Shown here in pieces: positions 5,508 through 6,570 of a DNA stretch of 6,570 nt (within the stretch, counting starts at the first letter, position 1; each line of letters begins with the position of its first letter). The notes under the pieces were generated by a model. That model had not been told where the DNA came from. It did no database searches and was given only the letters and a program-made list of their open reading frames with translations. Made by a program: the position numbers and the translations under genes. The stretch is from the NCBI GenBank assembly GCA_026398545.1, contig JAPLSR010000289.1, positions 1 through 6,570 of the forward strand, written 5' to 3'. This DNA is from Candidatus Sumerlaeota bacterium. GTDB lineage: Bacteria; Sumerlaeota; Sumerlaeia; MWCT01.

Positions 5508-6266
5508 TCATCGCCAGAATACGCCCTCGCCCAACATTGCCCCGCTTGCCGGCAGCATAAGGCTAATCGGAGGGTTTGCAACAGTTGTGTTGGGTGCAAG
5601 AGCGCCAGTCTCCGTGCTACTGGGAACCACGAGTCGGACAGGAGGCTTGGCAACGGTGGTATTCATCGCAAGCCCGCCGGTCTCCGTGCTACTGGGAACC
5701 ACGAGTCGGACAGGAGGCTTGGCGACGGTGGTATTCATCGCAAGCCCGCCGGTCTCCATGCTGCTGGGAAGGACGAGCAGGACAGGGGGCGCCGCCGCAT
5801 AAATCACCTTGGGGCGGGAGTTCCAGAAAATAGGACTACTGCCCGCTTCCACTTCCGCGCCGTCGGGCCATTGGTCTCCATCTGTATCCGGGTTAAAGGG
5901 ATTTGTGCCCAATCTGATTTCGTTGCCGTCGGTAAGACCGTCCCAATCCCGGTCTTCATCTCCATCCAGAATTCCATCGTTATCGGTGTCGGGATTGTCC
6001 GGCAAGGTGCCCATAATAAACTCGCCTCTATTGGAAAGATGGTCGTTATCAAAATCCTCATCGCCGTCTAAGATGCCATCGCCATCCGTGTCAGCCTTTG
6101 TGGGGTCGAGTCCCAATTTGGTCTCTTCCGCATCCGGGACGCCATCGCCATCCAGGTCCCAGGGAGGGCGCCCCTCAATTATCCAGAGTGATTGGGCTGG
6201 GATGCGACTCCCGATTATGACACACCCTAAGACCACAAGGAATAACAAGGCATATTTGCAGTTCAT
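5508..6266 (-). CDS. Secreted protein with thrombospondin type 3 calcium-binding repeats and a C-terminal tandem repeat
   Basis: A complete 252-residue protein of unknown role. Residues 1-26 form a Sec signal peptide (Lys4, hydrophobic 5-19, likely cleavage after IPA at 24). Residues 37-145 hold acidic thrombospondin type 3-like motifs, known to bind calcium: DLDGDGVPDAEE (37-48), DTDGDGILDGDED (59-71), DTDNDGILDGDED (93-105) merging into DWDGLTDGNE (107-116), and DTDGDQWPDGAE (127-138), joined by LGLDP/LGTNP-type turns. Residues 160-231 are three nearly identical 24-residue units opening with PPV(R)LVVPSS, with a degenerate fourth after them, rich in Pro, Val, Ser and Thr and perhaps stalk-like. 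No membrane anchor or sorting signal is seen at the C-terminus. GAGG about 8 bases before ATG 6266 is the ribosome site. It starts 21 bp after the stop of the upstream gene, so it is probably in the same operon. A calcium-stabilised extracellular or periplasmic role is inference. Confidence 0.85.
   Translation of the reverse strand: MNCKYALLFLVVLGCVIIGSRIPAQSLWIIEGRPPWDLDGDGVPDAEETKLGLDPTKADTDGDGILDGDEDFDNDHLSNRGEFIMGTLPDNPDTDNDGILDGDEDRDWDGLTDGNEIRLGTNPFNPDTDGDQWPDGAEVEAGSSPIFWNSRPKVIYAAAPPVLLVLPSSMETGGLAMNTTVAKPPVRLVVPSSTETGGLAMNTTVAKPPVRLVVPSSTETGALAPNTTVANPPISLMLPASGAMLGEGVFWR
5569..5784 (-). repeat. Three tandem 72-bp repeats inside the coding sequence
   Basis: Units lie at 5569-5640, 5641-5712 and 5713-5784, each beginning GGAGG on the plus strand; the period of exactly 72 bp keeps the reading frame. 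Units two and three differ at about seven positions. The first shares its second half with unit two but diverges in its first half. A further degenerate protein-level repeat follows toward 5511. The protein unit is 24 residues, running from PPV through VPSS, ETG, AMN and TTVAK. Near-identity suggests recent duplication, and copy number may vary among strains. Confidence 0.85.
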
Positions 6267-6287
6267 AATTTATCCTCGTTTTAAGGA

Positions 6288-6570
6288 TTAGCGGGTCCAT
6301 GCGTAGATATGAATCAAGATATTCTTCGGCATTTGTGTATTCACGTCAACATAGGACGGATTACCACCTGCCATATCAATCTCAGATTCGTATGTAATAG
6401 TATCGCCGGATTCAGGAATGAGAACAACGGCGATGGGAACTTTGCCGGCAAAATTTCTTGCCTGAACCCGAACAGTCTGCTCCGCCGGACTGTCAAAGGG
6501 AAGCAGAATCTGGACAGTGTTTTGCGTCCCCTCGGGTATGTTGGTCCCTGCCGCCTTTATAATATCCAGT
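6288..6570 (-). CDS. Unrecognised protein, 3' end only, cut by right window edge
   Basis: Reading from base 6569 the frame is open for 93 residues to TAA at 6288-6290; the start lies beyond the window. The visible part has alternating hydrophobic strands: NTVQILLPF, QTVRVQARNF, KVPIAVVLIPESG, TITYESEID, SYVDVNTQ and NILIHIYAWTR at the very end. This suggests the C-terminal beta-sandwich of a larger, possibly exported protein. I do not recognise the family. The other two frames on this strand are interrupted, and codon choice looks like the neighbours. Only 21 bp separate its stop from the start of the thrombospondin-repeat gene, so the two are likely co-transcribed and may act together at the cell surface. 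That link is inference from spacing. Confidence 0.7.
   Translation of the reverse strand, partial: LDIIKAAGTNIPEGTQNTVQILLPFDSPAEQTVRVQARNFAGKVPIAVVLIPESGDTITYESEIDMAGGNPSYVDVNTQMPKNILIHIYAWTR

Noticed and set aside
5569..5784. CRISPR array suggested by regular repeats
   Set aside because: The repeats are contiguous 72-bp units without unique spacers and encode a regular protein repeat in frame.
5415..6071. Long plus-strand open frame (218 codons) antisense to the repeat protein
   Set aside because: It arises because the 72-bp repeats keep all frames open. The product has no recognisable motifs, while the minus strand gives a signal peptide and textbook calcium-binding repeats.
6207..6266. 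Lipoprotein signal (VLGC near residue 15) in the repeat protein
   Set aside because: The residues after the Cys stay hydrophobic and a good signal peptidase I site (IPA then QS) follows, so an ordinary secreted protein is more likely.

Overview
The window reads as bacterial chromosome with tightly packed genes of moderate GC. Every gene lies on the minus strand except one. I cannot place it in a phylum. A signal-peptide/carbohydrate-binding/nitrilase architecture, a secreted thrombospondin type 3 repeat protein, a DUF4432 epimerase-like protein and a Memo-family protein together resemble what is often seen in environmental, largely uncultured Gram-negative lineages (PVC- or FCB-like groups). 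That is inference from gene content, not from a marker gene.

Left part (1-1756, minus strand): thiL (thiamine-monophosphate kinase) is followed by an RluD-type 23S rRNA pseudouridine synthase that runs off the left edge. The two overlap by 4 bp (ATGA) and are probably co-transcribed and translationally coupled. A 235-bp AT-rich divergent spacer (1757-1991) holds a perfect 12-bp palindrome and an A/T-rich hairpin with a T-run. Facing away from thiL is the only plus-strand gene (1992-3071), a DUF4432 aldose-epimerase-like protein with a strong ribosome binding site.

Middle (3072-4156): the convergent spacer carries a compact inverted-repeat element built around CCGCCTCAGGCGG and ATTCGTG, which looks like a dispersed intergenic repeat. 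A Memo-family gene (minus) follows, with a plausible promoter of its own at 4071-4100.

Right part (4157-6570, minus strand): a carbon-nitrogen hydrolase with an intact Glu-Lys-Cys triad is preceded, in two different reading frames, by a signal peptide and the two ends of a carbohydrate-binding-like jelly-roll domain. The original gene was almost certainly a longer secreted fusion starting at 5246. As it stands, the N-terminal frame ends at a TGA (5085-5087), exactly where the second frame takes over, and the middle of the domain seems to be missing. Upstream lie a secreted protein with thrombospondin type 3 calcium-binding repeats and a C-terminal array of 72-bp tandem repeats, and then the 3' end of an unrecognised gene that continues past the right edge.

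No rRNA, tRNA, CRISPR array, transposase gene or complete mobile element was seen. The best candidate for unusual biology is the frame-disrupted secreted nitrilase (4157-5246), followed by the repeat-bearing secreted protein and its unknown upstream partner. Nothing amounts to a clearly new multi-gene system.
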